Source: Paucibacter sp963740455 (GTDB lineage Bacteria; Pseudomonadota; Gammaproteobacteria; Burkholderiales; Burkholderiaceae_C). Taken from it: a stretch of 64,000 nucleotides of DNA. This document shows, piece after piece, positions 8,693-18,177 of this stretch (the first letter of the stretch is position 1; each line of letters begins with the position of its first letter). The translations under genes and the position numbers were made by a program. The notes under the pieces were generated by a model that did no database searches, was not told the DNA's origin, and saw only the letters and a program-made list of their open reading frames with translations. Location: positions 186,001 to 250,000 of the forward strand of contig CAVUEF010000007.1 in assembly GCA_963740455.1 (NCBI GenBank), given 5' to 3'.

Positions 8693-9328
8693 CTAATAGT
8701 CCAGGCCCCAGTCCACGCTGATGCGTCGCTCGGTCAAGCTGACTGCTCCGACGTAGGCCGATACAAACGGAATCAGACGCTCTTCATCGGGTTTGACGGG
8801 GGCAGTCTTGCCGGCTGGCAGCAGGCGCAAAACGCTGTGCGGACCGGTGTCGATCAGACCGATCACGCGGCCCAGATCCTCACCCTGCAGGTTGAACACC
8901 TGCAGTCCGATCAGGTCGACCCAGTAATACTCGCCTAGCCTGGGTTTGGGAAAGTCTGCACGTGAGGTAAAGATGCGTGCGCCACGCAAGGCTTCGGCGC
9001 CACTGCGATCGCTGACGCCCTCGGCGCTGGCCACAATGCCATCGCCGTGTTCACGCACTTGGGCAATTCTCAGCGCAGCGGGCAGACTTGATCCCGCACG
9101 GCCGGGTTCGGGTATCAATAGACGATGCTCGGGCGCCTTGAGAAACCAGACCTTGGCGGCAAACAGCGCCTGGGGATCGGGGGCATAGGACTGGATTTTC
9201 ATCCAGCCCTTGACGCCCCATGCATCGACAATGCACGCCACTTCGACCGCGTCCGCAGGCCAGGCAAATTCACTGGTGAATCCTGGTGCGGAAGACTTGC
9301 TGTCGAGCGGCGACACGTCAACGCTCAA
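8693..9328 (-). CDS. rimM: Ribosome maturation factor RimM
   Basis: This 211-residue protein binds S19 and helps mature the 30S head. The N-terminal RimM domain starts around VEVACIVDAWGVKGWMKI and the C-terminal PRC-barrel contains GEYYWVDLIGLQVFN. The start is taken as the TTG at 9328, two bases past the rpsP stop, implying translational coupling; a GTG at 9316 would also be possible. It lies 32 bp before trmD. Confidence 0.92.
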   Translation of the reverse strand: MSVDVSPLDSKSSAPGFTSEFAWPADAVEVACIVDAWGVKGWMKIQSYAPDPQALFAAKVWFLKAPEHRLLIPEPGRAGSSLPAALRIAQVREHGDGIVASAEGVSDRSGAEALRGARIFTSRADFPKPRLGEYYWVDLIGLQVFNLQGEDLGRVIGLIDTGPHSVLRLLPAGKTAPVKPDEERLIPFVSAYVGAVSLTERRISVDWGLDY

Positions 9329-9330
9329 AC

Positions 9331-9582
9331 TCAGACAGCGGCCTTCTTGGCTTGATCGACCAGACGCGCCACCGTGGGTGACAACTGTGCGCCTTGCGAC
9401 ACCCAGTGCGTTACACGGTCCACCGCTACGCGCAGCGATTCTGCGGCGCCGGAAGCCACCGGGTTGTAGAAGCCGACCTTCTCAATGAAGCGGCCGTCGC
9501 GCCGGTTCTGACTGTTGGCCACAACGATGCTGTAAAACGGACGGCGCTTGGCGCCACCACGGGACAGTCGAATCACGACCAT
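9331..9582 (-). CDS. rpsP: 30S ribosomal protein S16
   Basis: This 83-residue protein begins MVVIRLSRGGAKRRPFYSIV, the canonical S16 N-terminus, with SQNRRDGRFIEKVGFYNP following. The ATG at 9582 is chosen because upstream in-frame codons encode nothing S16-like. It is the first gene of the rpsP-rimM-trmD-rplS operon, whose promoter must lie in the 9583-9759 interval shared with the divergent acetyltransferase gene. Confidence 0.97.
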   Translation of the reverse strand: MVVIRLSRGGAKRRPFYSIVVANSQNRRDGRFIEKVGFYNPVASGAAESLRVAVDRVTHWVSQGAQLSPTVARLVDQAKKAAV

Positions 9583-9759
9583 GATGTTTCCTTGATCTTC
9601 AGATGACCGCCGGACCTGGAGACACTCAGGTTGGCAAATCGGGGGCTTTGGCGTCTCTCCGACACCATCGCGAGGCCGGCGCTGTAGATACGCCGGTCTT
9701 GCGACCGACCAGCACTGGAACTCGGCATTATAAACTCGGCACGCATCCATTCAAGCCAC

Positions 9760-10317
9760 ATGAGCAAAACGCCCTCCAATATATCCATTCGTCCCAGCGA
9801 CGCGTCCGACCTGGCTGCCGTCACCAACATCTACGCACAGGCGGTACTGCAAGGCACTGGCACATTCGAAACCGAGGCGCCTGAGACGGCCGAGATCTCG
9901 CGACGCCGCCAGGAGGTGCTGACACTCAAACTGCCCTGGCTGGTGGCCGAGCGTGAGGGCGTCGTGTTGGGCTACGCGTATGCCAACCGCTTCAGGCCAC
10001 GCGAGGCCTACCGTTTTTGCCTGGAGGACTCTGTATACCTGCTGCCCGGAGTGCAAGGTCAGGGCATAGGTCGCCTGCTGCTGGCTGAACTGGTGGCATG
10101 TTGCGAGTCACTGGGCGCGCGGCAGATGCTGGCAGTCATCGGCGACTCGAACAATCTTGCTTCAATTGGCATGCACAGCAGTCTGGGTTTTGAGAAAATC
10201 GGCGTGCTCAAGAGTGCAGGTTGGAAGTTCGGACGCTGGCTGGACGTGGTGATGATGCAAAAAGAGCTGGGCCAGGGCGCCCGCACTTCTCCCAAGGAAA
10301 TCGAGAACCACTCATGA
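9760..10317 (+). CDS. GNAT-family N-acetyltransferase (phosphinothricin acetyltransferase-like)
   Basis: This 185-residue protein begins with IRPSDASDLAAVTNIYAQAV and has the acetyl-CoA-binding segment VYLLPGVQGQGIGRLLLAEL, with the QGxGxG loop. The later NLASIGMHSSLGFEKIGVL matches the PAT/Bar/MddA subgroup, which acetylates phosphinothricin, methionine sulfoximine or related amino acids. The true substrate is not deducible. Its TGA overlaps the next gene's ATG (ATGA), so the two are translationally coupled. Confidence 0.85.
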   Translation: MSKTPSNISIRPSDASDLAAVTNIYAQAVLQGTGTFETEAPETAEISRRRQEVLTLKLPWLVAEREGVVLGYAYANRFRPREAYRFCLEDSVYLLPGVQGQGIGRLLLAELVACCESLGARQMLAVIGDSNNLASIGMHSSLGFEKIGVLKSAGWKFGRWLDVVMMQKELGQGARTSPKEIENHS

Positions 10318-10772
10318 AACTTCACGCCGCCGCACCCATGCGTTCAAAGACCATTGCGACCTGGTTGGCCCTGCTGGGAGGCAGTCTTGGCCTGCACCGC
10401 TTCTACATGTTCGGATTCAAGGACAAGCTTGCCTGGCTACACCCCGTGCCGACACTGATCGGGTATTACGGCGTGCGCCGTATGCAGGATCTGGGACAAG
10501 ACGACCGCGTCGCATGGGTGTTGATACCCTTGTTGGGACTGATGCTGGCCGCCTCCATGCTGCAAGCCATTGTTTACGGTCTGACTCCCGACGACAAATG
10601 GGATCAACGCTACAACACCGGGCGTCCCAGCGCACCCAGCGGCTGGCCCGCGGTGATCGCGGTCGTGTTGTCGCTGCTGGTCGGCGGCATCGCCTTGATG
10701 GCGACGCTGGCCTTCACCAGCCAGCGCTACTTCGAGAGTCAGGTCGATGCCTCGAAAGCGCTGAGCCAATAG
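10314..10772 (+). CDS. Small polytopic membrane protein, TM2-domain-like
   Basis: This 152-residue protein has a hydrophobic hairpin near the N-terminus (TIATWLALLGGSLGLHRFYM), the G-x-LGLHRFY signature resembling TM2-domain proteins, then two more membrane segments around residues 65-85 and 110-130. Its ATG overlaps the stop of the acetyltransferase gene by four bases. The function is unknown; coupling suggests it is made together with the GNAT enzyme. An ORF extension upstream to 10221 is not used because it overlaps the acetyltransferase gene. Confidence 0.7.
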   Translation: MKLHAAAPMRSKTIATWLALLGGSLGLHRFYMFGFKDKLAWLHPVPTLIGYYGVRRMQDLGQDDRVAWVLIPLLGLMLAASMLQAIVYGLTPDDKWDQRYNTGRPSAPSGWPAVIAVVLSLLVGGIALMATLAFTSQRYFESQVDASKALSQ

Positions 10773-10795
10773 GCAGAGATGGCGCACCTGACTGG

Positions 10796-10830
10796 CAAGG
10801 CTGCATACTGCTTGAACGACAGCAGCCTTG
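10796..10830. terminator. Possible bidirectional stem-loop between converging genes
   Basis: Nine-base arms CAAGGCTGC (10796-10804) and GCAGCCTTG (10822-10830) flank a 17-base loop in the gap between the TM2-like gene and folK, which converge here. No U-tract follows, and the loop is long, so its activity as an intrinsic terminator is uncertain. Confidence 0.35.
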
Positions 10831-10883
10831 TCCGGTGACTCAATTTCCAGTTCAACAGCGCTTGTCCGCACCTGGAGACGGAA

Positions 10884-11396
10884 TCAGTGGCGCTCTTCCA
10901 ACGGCCCCAGTCGAACAAGGTGCTGATCCCTCACGCCGAGCAGGCAGGTTGCAAGCGAATCCTGCCCAGGGATCTGCAAATCGGGCGCCAACTCGGCCAG
11001 CGGCGCGAGCACAAAAGCGCGTTGATGCATGCGAGGGTGCGGCAATTGCAGCCCGGGGGTGTTCAGTTGGAGTGAGCCATACAGCAACAGGTCCAGATCG
11101 AGCGTGCGCGGCGCATGACGAAACGGACGCTGTCGGCCATGGCTCAGCTCGATGGTCTGCAGGGCGGCAAGCAATTCCTGCGGCGTGAGCGATGTACGCA
11201 GCTCGACCACGGCGTTCAGAAAATCCGGCCCGCTGGCCTCCACTGGCGCGCTCCGAAACACCGATGACGCCGCCACGCACCTGGTCTTTGGCAACTCGCG
11301 CAAGGCGGCCACAGCCGCCTTCAGTGTGGCGCGAGCGTCACCCAGATTCGCTCCCAGGCCAATGAAGGCCTGCTGCGCATCAACTGGCCAAGCCAT
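10884..11396 (-). CDS. folK: 2-amino-4-hydroxy-6-hydroxymethyldihydropteridine diphosphokinase
   Basis: This 170-residue enzyme of folate synthesis (HPPK) has FIGLGANLGD at the N-terminus and the signature RPFRHAPRTLDLDLLLYG, with the catalytic DLDLL aspartates. The LPHPRMHQRAFVLAPLAEL segment is also typical. The ATG at 11396 is preferred to an upstream start inside pcnB because it gives the normal N-terminus; it lies 10 bp after the pcnB stop. The pcnB-folK order is common in Beta- and Gammaproteobacteria. Confidence 0.93.
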   Translation of the reverse strand: MAWPVDAQQAFIGLGANLGDARATLKAAVAALRELPKTRCVAASSVFRSAPVEASGPDFLNAVVELRTSLTPQELLAALQTIELSHGRQRPFRHAPRTLDLDLLLYGSLQLNTPGLQLPHPRMHQRAFVLAPLAELAPDLQIPGQDSLATCLLGVRDQHLVRLGPLEERH

Positions 11397-11406
11397 ACGG
11401 ATAAGG

Positions 11407-12951
11407 TCAAGCGCCTGCGTCGGTCGACGGCGATGCATCGCCACGTGCCGCAGGTTTGCGGCGACGACGGCGCTTCTTCAACGCGGGCGCACCCGTTGGC
11501 TCCACGTCCTGCCCTGGGGCTGGCGCGGGCGCGCGGACACGCGGAGCGGTTTCACTGCGGCCTGAACTGGCGCGACGCCCTCTTTCCGCTTCGCGGACCT
11601 GGTCCAGCAAAGCCTGTCGTTCGTCATCATTACCCAGGGCAAAGTCTTCCCACCAATCGGCCAATGCCGGATCGGCCTCGCCCGCGTCGGCACGCAGGCG
11701 CAGAAAGTCAAACCCGGCGCGATAGCGTGGCTGGTCGATCAGGCTGAAAGGGGCAGTGCCGCTGCGGCGCTCGAAGCGCGGCTGCATCAACCATATCTCG
11801 CGCATGTCGCCCGCCAGACGACCACGGCCGGAGATGTCTCCAATACGCGCATCGAACACCGTTTCGATCGCTTGCTGCAGGGCCGGCACCTGTGATTCGC
11901 CAGTTGCCAAGAGACGATTCCAATGGCTCAGCACGTCGTGCCACAGCATGCAAGCCAGCATGAAGCTCGGAGAGACTCCACGCCCCTCGTTGACACGCCG
12001 GTCGGTGTCTTCCAAGGCCAGCTTGACGAAAGCGTGGCGGCCTTCCTTGCGATGCGCGTCCTCAAGCACTGCGTCCAGAATCGGGAAGATGCCCTTGTGC
12101 AGTCCCTGCTTGCGCAACTCTTCCAGACTGGCCAGAGAATGCCCCGTCTGCAGCAACTTGATCATCTCGTCAAATATGCGCGAGGCCGGCACATTGACAA
12201 GTTGCTCGGCCATCTTCTTGATCGGCGCACGCGTCTTGGGCTCGATATCGAACCCCAGCTTGGCGGCAAAGCGCACGACGCGGATGATGCGCACCGGGTC
12301 TTCGCGGTAGCGCGCCTCGGGGTCGCCGATCATTCGCAGCACGCGCTTCTTGGCGTCTGCCAGCCCCCGGTGGTAGTCGACCACGACCTCACGTACCGGG
12401 TCGTAATACATGGCGTTGATCGTGAAGTCGCGGCGCGCCGCGTCTTCGATCTGCGGGCCCCAGACGTTGTCTCGCAACACGCGTCCCGCGGCATCCACCA
12501 CATGGCTCTTGCCCGCCATTTCAGCCTTCGAGGTCTTCTCGTTGCCGTCCACCTGATTGACAAGGTCGGCTTCCATCAAGGCCCGAAAGGTCGAGACTTC
12601 GATCACCTCATGCTCGCGCCCGCGGCCGAACACCACATGCACGATGCGAAAGCGCCGGCCGATGATGAAAGCACGTCGAAACAGTTGCTTGACTTGCTCT
12701 GGAGTGGCATTGGTGGCCACATCAAAGTCCTTGGGCCGCTTGCCCACGACCAGGTCGCGCACCGCGCCGCCCACAATAAAGGCATCGAAACCGGCATCCA
12801 CCAGGGTCTTCACGACGCGCACGGCATGCTCGTCGAGCAGGGTTTTGTCGATGCCATGCTGGTCCACGCCGACTTCCACGCGCTTGCCCAGCACGCTCCT
12901 GCCGCGCGGCGCCGACTTGCCCAGCAGTTTGTCAAAGAAGTTTTTTATCAT
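11407..12951 (-). CDS. pcnB: Poly(A) polymerase I
   Basis: This 514-residue nucleotidyltransferase adds 3' poly(A) tails that trigger RNA decay. The catalytic GGAVRDLVVGKRPKDFDVAT segment contains the GG and DxD motifs; RRDFTINAMYYDP follows, as in class II nucleotidyltransferases. The C-terminal 60 residues are basic and Pro/Ala-rich with a KKRRRRRK patch, likely RNA binding. The start at 12951 overlaps the stop of the HAD gene (ATGA). The family also contains CCA-adding enzymes; the length and basic tail favour PcnB. Confidence 0.93.
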   Translation of the reverse strand: MIKNFFDKLLGKSAPRGRSVLGKRVEVGVDQHGIDKTLLDEHAVRVVKTLVDAGFDAFIVGGAVRDLVVGKRPKDFDVATNATPEQVKQLFRRAFIIGRRFRIVHVVFGRGREHEVIEVSTFRALMEADLVNQVDGNEKTSKAEMAGKSHVVDAAGRVLRDNVWGPQIEDAARRDFTINAMYYDPVREVVVDYHRGLADAKKRVLRMIGDPEARYREDPVRIIRVVRFAAKLGFDIEPKTRAPIKKMAEQLVNVPASRIFDEMIKLLQTGHSLASLEELRKQGLHKGIFPILDAVLEDAHRKEGRHAFVKLALEDTDRRVNEGRGVSPSFMLACMLWHDVLSHWNRLLATGESQVPALQQAIETVFDARIGDISGRGRLAGDMREIWLMQPRFERRSGTAPFSLIDQPRYRAGFDFLRLRADAGEADPALADWWEDFALGNDDERQALLDQVREAERGRRASSGRSETAPRVRAPAPAPGQDVEPTGAPALKKRRRRRKPAARGDASPSTDAGA

Positions 12952-13619
12952 TCGAAGAGTTTCAGGATGTTCCAGCCGCGCTCGCGCGCAAGTTGCTCCA
13001 ATTCAGGCGTGGGGTTGGTGGCCACCGGATGGCTCACCCGCTCCAGCAAGGACAGATCGTTCATCGAATCACTGTAAAACGTGATGCGCTCAAAGTCATC
13101 CCAGGCGTGGCCCAGGCCTCCAAGCCAGTCGAGCACGCGCACCACCTTGCCCTCCTGGTACGAGGGCACGCCACGCACCGCGCCGGTGTAATCACCCTGA
13201 GCGTCACGGTCCAACTGGACCGCTATCAGGTGCGGCACGCCAAATGCCTCGGCAATGGGCTCGGTAATGTATTCATTGGTGGCAGTGACGATGGCCATCA
13301 GATCGCCAGCCAGCGCGTGTTGCCGCACCAGCGTCCGCGCATTGTCGCGCATTGCCGGTTGCATGACCTCACGCATGAATCGCGCACGCGCAGCCAGCGC
13401 CTCCTCGCGCGGACGGCCACGCCAGACCGAAGTCGCAAAGTCCACGTAGGCGGGAAGATCCATGCTGCCGGCTTGGTACTGGGCAAAGAACTCGTTGTTG
13501 CGACGCTGCCACTCAGGCCCGTCGGCCCAACCGATATCGACCATGAACTGGCCAAAAGCGTGGTCCGAATCGGTCGGGATCAATGTTCCGTCAAGATCAA
13601 AAAGGGTCAGATTCTTCAT
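12948..13619 (-). CDS. HAD-superfamily hydrolase, subfamily IB (SerB-like)
   Basis: This 223-residue protein begins with LTLFDLDGTLIPTDSDHAFG, the HAD motif I with nucleophile Asp. Later ITFYSDSMNDLSLL supplies motif IV and IVTATNEYIT motif II. The family includes phosphoserine phosphatases and related phosphomonoesterases. It sits between hda and pcnB with four-base overlaps on both sides, a conserved Burkholderiales arrangement. The substrate is unknown. Confidence 0.87.
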   Translation of the reverse strand: MKNLTLFDLDGTLIPTDSDHAFGQFMVDIGWADGPEWQRRNNEFFAQYQAGSMDLPAYVDFATSVWRGRPREEALAARARFMREVMQPAMRDNARTLVRQHALAGDLMAIVTATNEYITEPIAEAFGVPHLIAVQLDRDAQGDYTGAVRGVPSYQEGKVVRVLDWLGGLGHAWDDFERITFYSDSMNDLSLLERVSHPVATNPTPELEQLARERGWNILKLFE

Positions 13620-14290
13620 GTCTCAGGTCCAGCGTCTGCCAGCATCTGCTTGAGCAGCGGCACGGTCACCGCGCGTTTGCGCGACAGTGCAAACACATCC
13701 ATCTGATCCAGCAATAGCATCAGGTTCTTCAAGTCGCGCGCGAAACGGGTCAGCAAATAATCCATCACTTCATCCGACAAGAGGATGCCGCGACGGTCGG
13801 CCTCGCGTCGCAGTGCGGCGCGTATCCCGGGCTCGCTCAGGGGCTGCAGCCCGAATATCAGCCCCCAGCCCAGACGCGTACGCAAATCCTCGCGCACCAG
13901 CAGGTCAATCGGCGGCGAGCCTCCGGTGGCCACAACCGACATTCCCATTGTCGTGGCCTCGACAAACAAGGCAAATGCGGCTTGTTGCCGGTCCGCGTCG
14001 AAGCGGTCGCAGTCGTCCATCAGCAACAAACTAAGGCTTGCATGCACGCCCCAGGGCAAGGGCGTGTGCAAGTCATACAAGCCGACATGACCGCCGCGCT
14101 GCTGCCAACTCAGCCCAAGCGCGCGCAACAGATGCGTTTTTCCGCTGCCCTGCGGCCCCCACAGAAAGACCGGTGGCGCGCCCACGCTCAGGGCATGCAG
14201 GTGCGCCAGGGCCGCGGCATTTGCACCGGGCAGAAAATTGTCAAAACTCAGCGTGGGCTCAGAGCCCAGCGAGAGCGGTATCTGTTTCAA
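13616..14290 (-). CDS. hda: DnaA regulatory inactivator Hda
   Basis: This 224-residue AAA+ protein has the P-loop GPQGSGKTHLLRALGL and a DnaA-like ATPase core with LLLMDDCDRFD as Walker B. With the sliding clamp it promotes hydrolysis of DnaA-bound ATP and limits re-initiation. I use the TTG at 14290 (LKQIPLSLGSEPTLSFDNF), which gives the typical N-terminus; a GTG at 14317 would overlap the PerM-like gene. It overlaps the HAD gene by four bases. Confidence 0.87.
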   Translation of the reverse strand: MKQIPLSLGSEPTLSFDNFLPGANAAALAHLHALSVGAPPVFLWGPQGSGKTHLLRALGLSWQQRGGHVGLYDLHTPLPWGVHASLSLLLMDDCDRFDADRQQAAFALFVEATTMGMSVVATGGSPPIDLLVREDLRTRLGWGLIFGLQPLSEPGIRAALRREADRRGILLSDEVMDYLLTRFARDLKNLMLLLDQMDVFALSRKRAVTVPLLKQMLADAGPET

Positions 14291-14297
14291 GCGTGCG

Positions 14298-15419
14298 TCA
14301 TCCGTTGAACAAACCACTGTTCAGGTACAGCTTGTGCAGGCGCATGCCAGCCACGACGCCCAGCGCGCTGACGGGCAATGCAATCACCACGCCGACAAAA
14401 CCGAACAAGTGGCCAAATGCCAACAACGCGAAAATCACCGTCAGCGGGCTCAGGCCGATGCGTTCGCCCACCAGGCGCGGCGTCAAGACAAAGCTTTCGA
14501 GCAGTTGCCCCAAGCCGTAAATCAGTGCCACCACCAACACGCCATAGAGCCCTCCGAACTGCAACACCCCTGCCAGCATCGCCAGCAGCAAACCCAGTCC
14601 AAAGCCGACATAGGGGATGAACACCGCCAAGCCGGTGAAAACGCCCACCGGCAAGGCGAGGTCAAAACGCGCCAGCGCGAGCGCCACGCTGTAGTACACG
14701 GCCAACAGGAGCATCACCAGGATCTGACCACGCAAATACTGGCCCAGCATGCCATCGCATTCACCCAGAAAGTCCGCTGCTCCGTCCCGCATGCGCGGCG
14801 GCACCAGGTTCCAGCCTAGAGCAAGCAGCTTCGGCCAGTCCATCAGCAAGTAGAACAGCACCACCGGCATCAGTACCGCGTTGCCCACGAGGGCCAAGAC
14901 AAAACTACCGCCGATACGGGCCGAGCTGAGTGCCGTCGCCAACCATTCCTCCAGATTGGCGTTCATGTACTTGACGACGAAGGCCTTGATGCTGGCAGTA
15001 TCCAACGAGACGTGAATGCCGAATTGCGACAGCCAGGGGACCAGGTGGTCGTTCAGGGCGATCGCCAGCAAGGGAATCTGGTCCCTCAGCAGTGGCAACT
15101 CATTGCTGAGTATGGGCACCACCAACAAGACCAACGCAAACAAGCCAACACCAAACGCCAGTTCCAGCGTGAGCACGGCCGCCAAACGCGGCACACCCTT
15201 GTTGACCAGGCTCTCCACCGCGGGATGCAGCGCGTAGGCCAGCACGGCCGCCACGATGAAAGGGACAAGCACCGGCGACAGCAACCAAAGAGTGGCAAAA
15301 AACAGGGCGGCCAGTGCCGCCCAGCTGACTATGCTGCGTTGGTGTGAGCTGAGATTCATCCGTTGTGCTCGGGTCCTGATGGGTGGGTCGGCAAACAGGC
15401 CCTGTTCGCGCTCGGACAT
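14298..15419 (-). CDS. AI-2E family transporter (PerM/YdgG-like permease)
   Basis: This roughly 373-residue polytopic membrane protein has many hydrophobic helices and the late motif GLAVFIPYVGFGLGLLLAML characteristic of the AI-2E/PerM family. Members are transporters or Na+/H+ antiporter-like proteins; quorum-signal export has been shown for few. It is followed after about 7 bp by hda, so it probably heads the PerM-hda-HAD-pcnB-folK operon. The start is uncertain: ATGs at 15419 and 15359 are both possible. Confidence 0.85.
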   Translation of the reverse strand: MSEREQGLFADPPIRTRAQRMNLSSHQRSIVSWAALAALFFATLWLLSPVLVPFIVAAVLAYALHPAVESLVNKGVPRLAAVLTLELAFGVGLFALVLLVVPILSNELPLLRDQIPLLAIALNDHLVPWLSQFGIHVSLDTASIKAFVVKYMNANLEEWLATALSSARIGGSFVLALVGNAVLMPVVLFYLLMDWPKLLALGWNLVPPRMRDGAADFLGECDGMLGQYLRGQILVMLLLAVYYSVALALARFDLALPVGVFTGLAVFIPYVGFGLGLLLAMLAGVLQFGGLYGVLVVALIYGLGQLLESFVLTPRLVGERIGLSPLTVIFALLAFGHLFGFVGVVIALPVSALGVVAGMRLHKLYLNSGLFNG

Positions 15420-15470
15420 TCTAAGGCGCCAGGGCAACTCGCCAGGCTCGCGCAGTTTGCGCAGTTGCGA

Positions 15471-16355
15471 TCAATGCAAGCGATAGCGACCATCGCCCGG
15501 TAGTGCCAGCAGGCGCTGCTTGACGCTGGCGTGGTCGGGCGCTTGCGGACAATGTTCGAGATACGACATGAAGTCCGCCGCCGCCGAATCGAAGTGCCCC
15601 AAATGCTCTAAAGCCAAGCCACGGTCACGCCGCTCGGCGAATGCGTCAGGCAGCAGCAGCACCAGGCGCTGCGTCACGCTCAGCACGCGCGCCCAGTCCA
15701 GATTGCTGCGGTGAATCTCTTTGAGATTGCGCAGCAGGCGCGCCACCACCTCGCGCGGTGCGGCCGGCTGCAAGAACGCTGCCAGCGGCGCCGCCCGCTC
15801 CGCCCCGCGCGAAACTCCGGCGGGTCCAGGCGCTTGACGATTCGGCACGAGCAACTCTTCCAGATGATCGCGCGACAGCGACTTGCCGGTAAAGGGATCA
15901 ATCACCACCTCGCCCTGCGTCATGCGCACCTTGACCAGAAAATGCCCGGGGAACGAGATGCCACGCGCCAGCAGGCCGATCTGGCTCGCCAACTCGATGT
16001 AGATCAACGCCAGCGTGATGGGTATGCCGCGCCTGCGGTTCAAGACTTGATGCACAAAGCTGTTGTGCATGTCATAGAAGTTGTTCACATTGCCGGCGAA
16101 ACCCAGCTCGTGGAAGAAGTAGTTGTTCAGCAGGCGCAGCTTGTTGGTGGGGCTGGCATCGATTGCGATGCGCTGGCGCAGGCGTGCTGCCAGCCCATCG
16201 ATTTCGGACAACACTGCCTGTACATCCAGGCCGGGAAATTCATCTTGCGCCACCGAGATCGCCGCCTCCAGCAAGGGCAGGCTGGCGTCCTCGGCGACCA
16301 GGCTTTGAAAGTATTCAAGGACACTCAGCGCGTCCAAACGTAGGGATGAGCTCAT
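15471..16355 (-). CDS. SirB1-family protein (transglutaminase-like with TPR tail)
   Basis: This 294-residue protein has an N-terminal helical region followed by NNYFFHELGFAGNVNNFYDM and NRRGIPITLALIYIELA, the hallmark of the SirB1 transglutaminase-like core, and then a C-terminal region resembling TPR helices (FAERRDRGLALEHLGHFDSA). The biochemical role of these proteins is not established. It stands 13 bp after murJ's direction start region ends, in the same orientation, and upstream of the PerM-like gene by about 50 bp. Confidence 0.82.
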   Translation of the reverse strand: MSSSLRLDALSVLEYFQSLVAEDASLPLLEAAISVAQDEFPGLDVQAVLSEIDGLAARLRQRIAIDASPTNKLRLLNNYFFHELGFAGNVNNFYDMHNSFVHQVLNRRRGIPITLALIYIELASQIGLLARGISFPGHFLVKVRMTQGEVVIDPFTGKSLSRDHLEELLVPNRQAPGPAGVSRGAERAAPLAAFLQPAAPREVVARLLRNLKEIHRSNLDWARVLSVTQRLVLLLPDAFAERRDRGLALEHLGHFDSAAADFMSYLEHCPQAPDHASVKQRLLALPGDGRYRLH

Positions 16356-16368
16356 TGTGGAAGTTTAA

Positions 16369-17934
16369 TCAGACATGGCGTTTGGCAAACTCGCGGAAAT
16401 TGATGCCGGCCAGCGCCAACGCCACAAAATACAAGGCGGCCGAGGCCAGCAGCACGCCGCCCAAGTAGAGCGCGCGCCGGCCTTCGTGTGTTCCCAGCGC
16501 AATCCAATCCCAATGGCGCGCCGCAGCCCACATCAGCGCCCCCATCAAGGTGGATGCAATAGTCACGCGCAGAGTGAAACCCCACCAGCCAGGCTGAGGG
16601 CGGTAGCTGCCCAGGCGCCGCAGGCTGAAAAACAGCAGTCCGGCATTCACCAGTGCCGCCAAACCGATGGACAAGGCAAGCCCCGCGATACCCAGGAAGG
16701 GCACGAACAGCGCATTCATCAACTGGGTGAGGATCAGCACCACGACGCTGATCCTGACCGGCGTGCGAAAGTCCTGTCTTGCATAGAAGGCCGGCGCAAG
16801 CACCTTGACGGCAACCAGCCCCAGCAGTCCCACGCCATAGCCCATCAGCGCTTGCGTGGTGTGCAGCACGTCTTCGGGCCGGAACGCACCGCGGTGATAG
16901 AGCACGGCCACCATCGGCTGGGCAAACACCAGCAAGGCCACGGCACAGGGCAAGGCCAACAGCAACACCAGACGCAAGCCCCAATCCAGCAAGGCCGAAT
17001 AGATCTGCGTGTCGCCCCTGACCTGCGCCGCCGACAGCTGCGCCGTCAGCACCACACCCAGCGCAATGCCCAGCAGCGCCGTAGGAAACTCCATCAGCCG
17101 ATCGGCATAGCCCAGCCATGACATCGCGCCCACCGTGATGTGCGAGGCAATCTGCATATTGATCATCAAGGACAACTGAGCGACAGACACGCCCAGCATC
17201 GCCGGCCCCATCAAGCGCAGCATCTTGCGCACGCCATCAGACTGCCACGCGGTTCGAATCTTCGCGAGACTCAACCCGATATGGGGCAGGCGGCCAATGC
17301 GTTTGAGCGCCGGCACTTGCACGGCCAGCTGCAACACACCGCCCACCATCACGCCAACGGCCAGCGCATAGATAGGCGGCACGCCCCACGCCTCGAAACG
17401 AGGGGACAAGAACCAGCCAGCGGCGATCCAGGACAAGTTCAGCAGCACCGGTGTGGCCGCCGGAATCATGAACTTCCGCCAGGTGTTGAGCACACCCGCG
17501 GCCAATGCCACCAGGGAGATCAGTCCGATGTAGGGAAACATGAATCGCGTCATGACGATCGCCGCATCGCGCCCCGTCTCCGGCATGCCAGAAGCCAGAA
17601 GCCACACCAGCGCGGGAGCCGCCAGCACGCCCAACACGCAGGTCAGCAGCAGGGCCCAGGTCAGCACCGTGGCAGCTGCGTCGATCAGCGTTTGCGTCGC
17701 CTCATCACCTCGCTCGGCCCGAGTGGCGGCCAGCAAAGGCACAAAGGCCTGCGAAAACGCGCCTTCGGCAAACATCCGACGCAGCAGGTTCGGAATGCGA
17801 AAAGCAACAATGAAGGCGTCCGTCATCGCACTGGCGCCAAACAGCGAGGCCACCAGCTGTTCGCGCACCAGACCAGTGATGCGAGACATCAGCGTCAACA
17901 AGGAAACCGTGGAAGCGGCCCGTAAGAGATTCAT
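16369..17934 (-). CDS. murJ: Lipid II flippase MurJ (MviN)
   Basis: This 521-residue polytopic inner-membrane protein begins MNLLRAASTVSLLTLMSRIT, which matches the standard MurJ N-terminus including SRITGLVREQ. Around fourteen hydrophobic helices follow. MurJ flips lipid II for peptidoglycan synthesis. The same frame stays open for another 188 codons upstream, but that part overlaps the rpsT region and looks non-coding, so the ATG at 17934 is used. It diverges from rpsT. Confidence 0.95.
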   Translation of the reverse strand: MNLLRAASTVSLLTLMSRITGLVREQLVASLFGASAMTDAFIVAFRIPNLLRRMFAEGAFSQAFVPLLAATRAERGDEATQTLIDAAATVLTWALLLTCVLGVLAAPALVWLLASGMPETGRDAAIVMTRFMFPYIGLISLVALAAGVLNTWRKFMIPAATPVLLNLSWIAAGWFLSPRFEAWGVPPIYALAVGVMVGGVLQLAVQVPALKRIGRLPHIGLSLAKIRTAWQSDGVRKMLRLMGPAMLGVSVAQLSLMINMQIASHITVGAMSWLGYADRLMEFPTALLGIALGVVLTAQLSAAQVRGDTQIYSALLDWGLRLVLLLALPCAVALLVFAQPMVAVLYHRGAFRPEDVLHTTQALMGYGVGLLGLVAVKVLAPAFYARQDFRTPVRISVVVLILTQLMNALFVPFLGIAGLALSIGLAALVNAGLLFFSLRRLGSYRPQPGWWGFTLRVTIASTLMGALMWAAARHWDWIALGTHEGRRALYLGGVLLASAALYFVALALAGINFREFAKRHV

Positions 17935-18137
17935 GGGTAATGAGAACAAGCCGGAGGGATTCGATGCACGACACCCGCTGCCAGGACAATGCTGGCGTCG
18001 GGTCATGAGTGACCTCAGCGGTGCTGACGTCACAAACTGCCGGCCATTATCGGGGCGAGACGGCAGGTCGCCGCGACAATTGCCACCGGGTTGCACGCGC
18101 AGGCGCAAACGATCTGGCTGTTCGAAGTCGCAAATGC

Positions 18138-18143
18138 TATACT
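18138..18143 (+). promoter_or_regulatory. Candidate -10 element TATACT of rpsT
   Basis: A good -10 hexamer lies 35 bases before the rpsT start. No good -35 hexamer is evident at the right distance, so this is a weak prediction. Confidence 0.3.
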
Positions 18144-18177
18144 GAGCGTCTTTGCACCAACTGGGCACGACACAAGC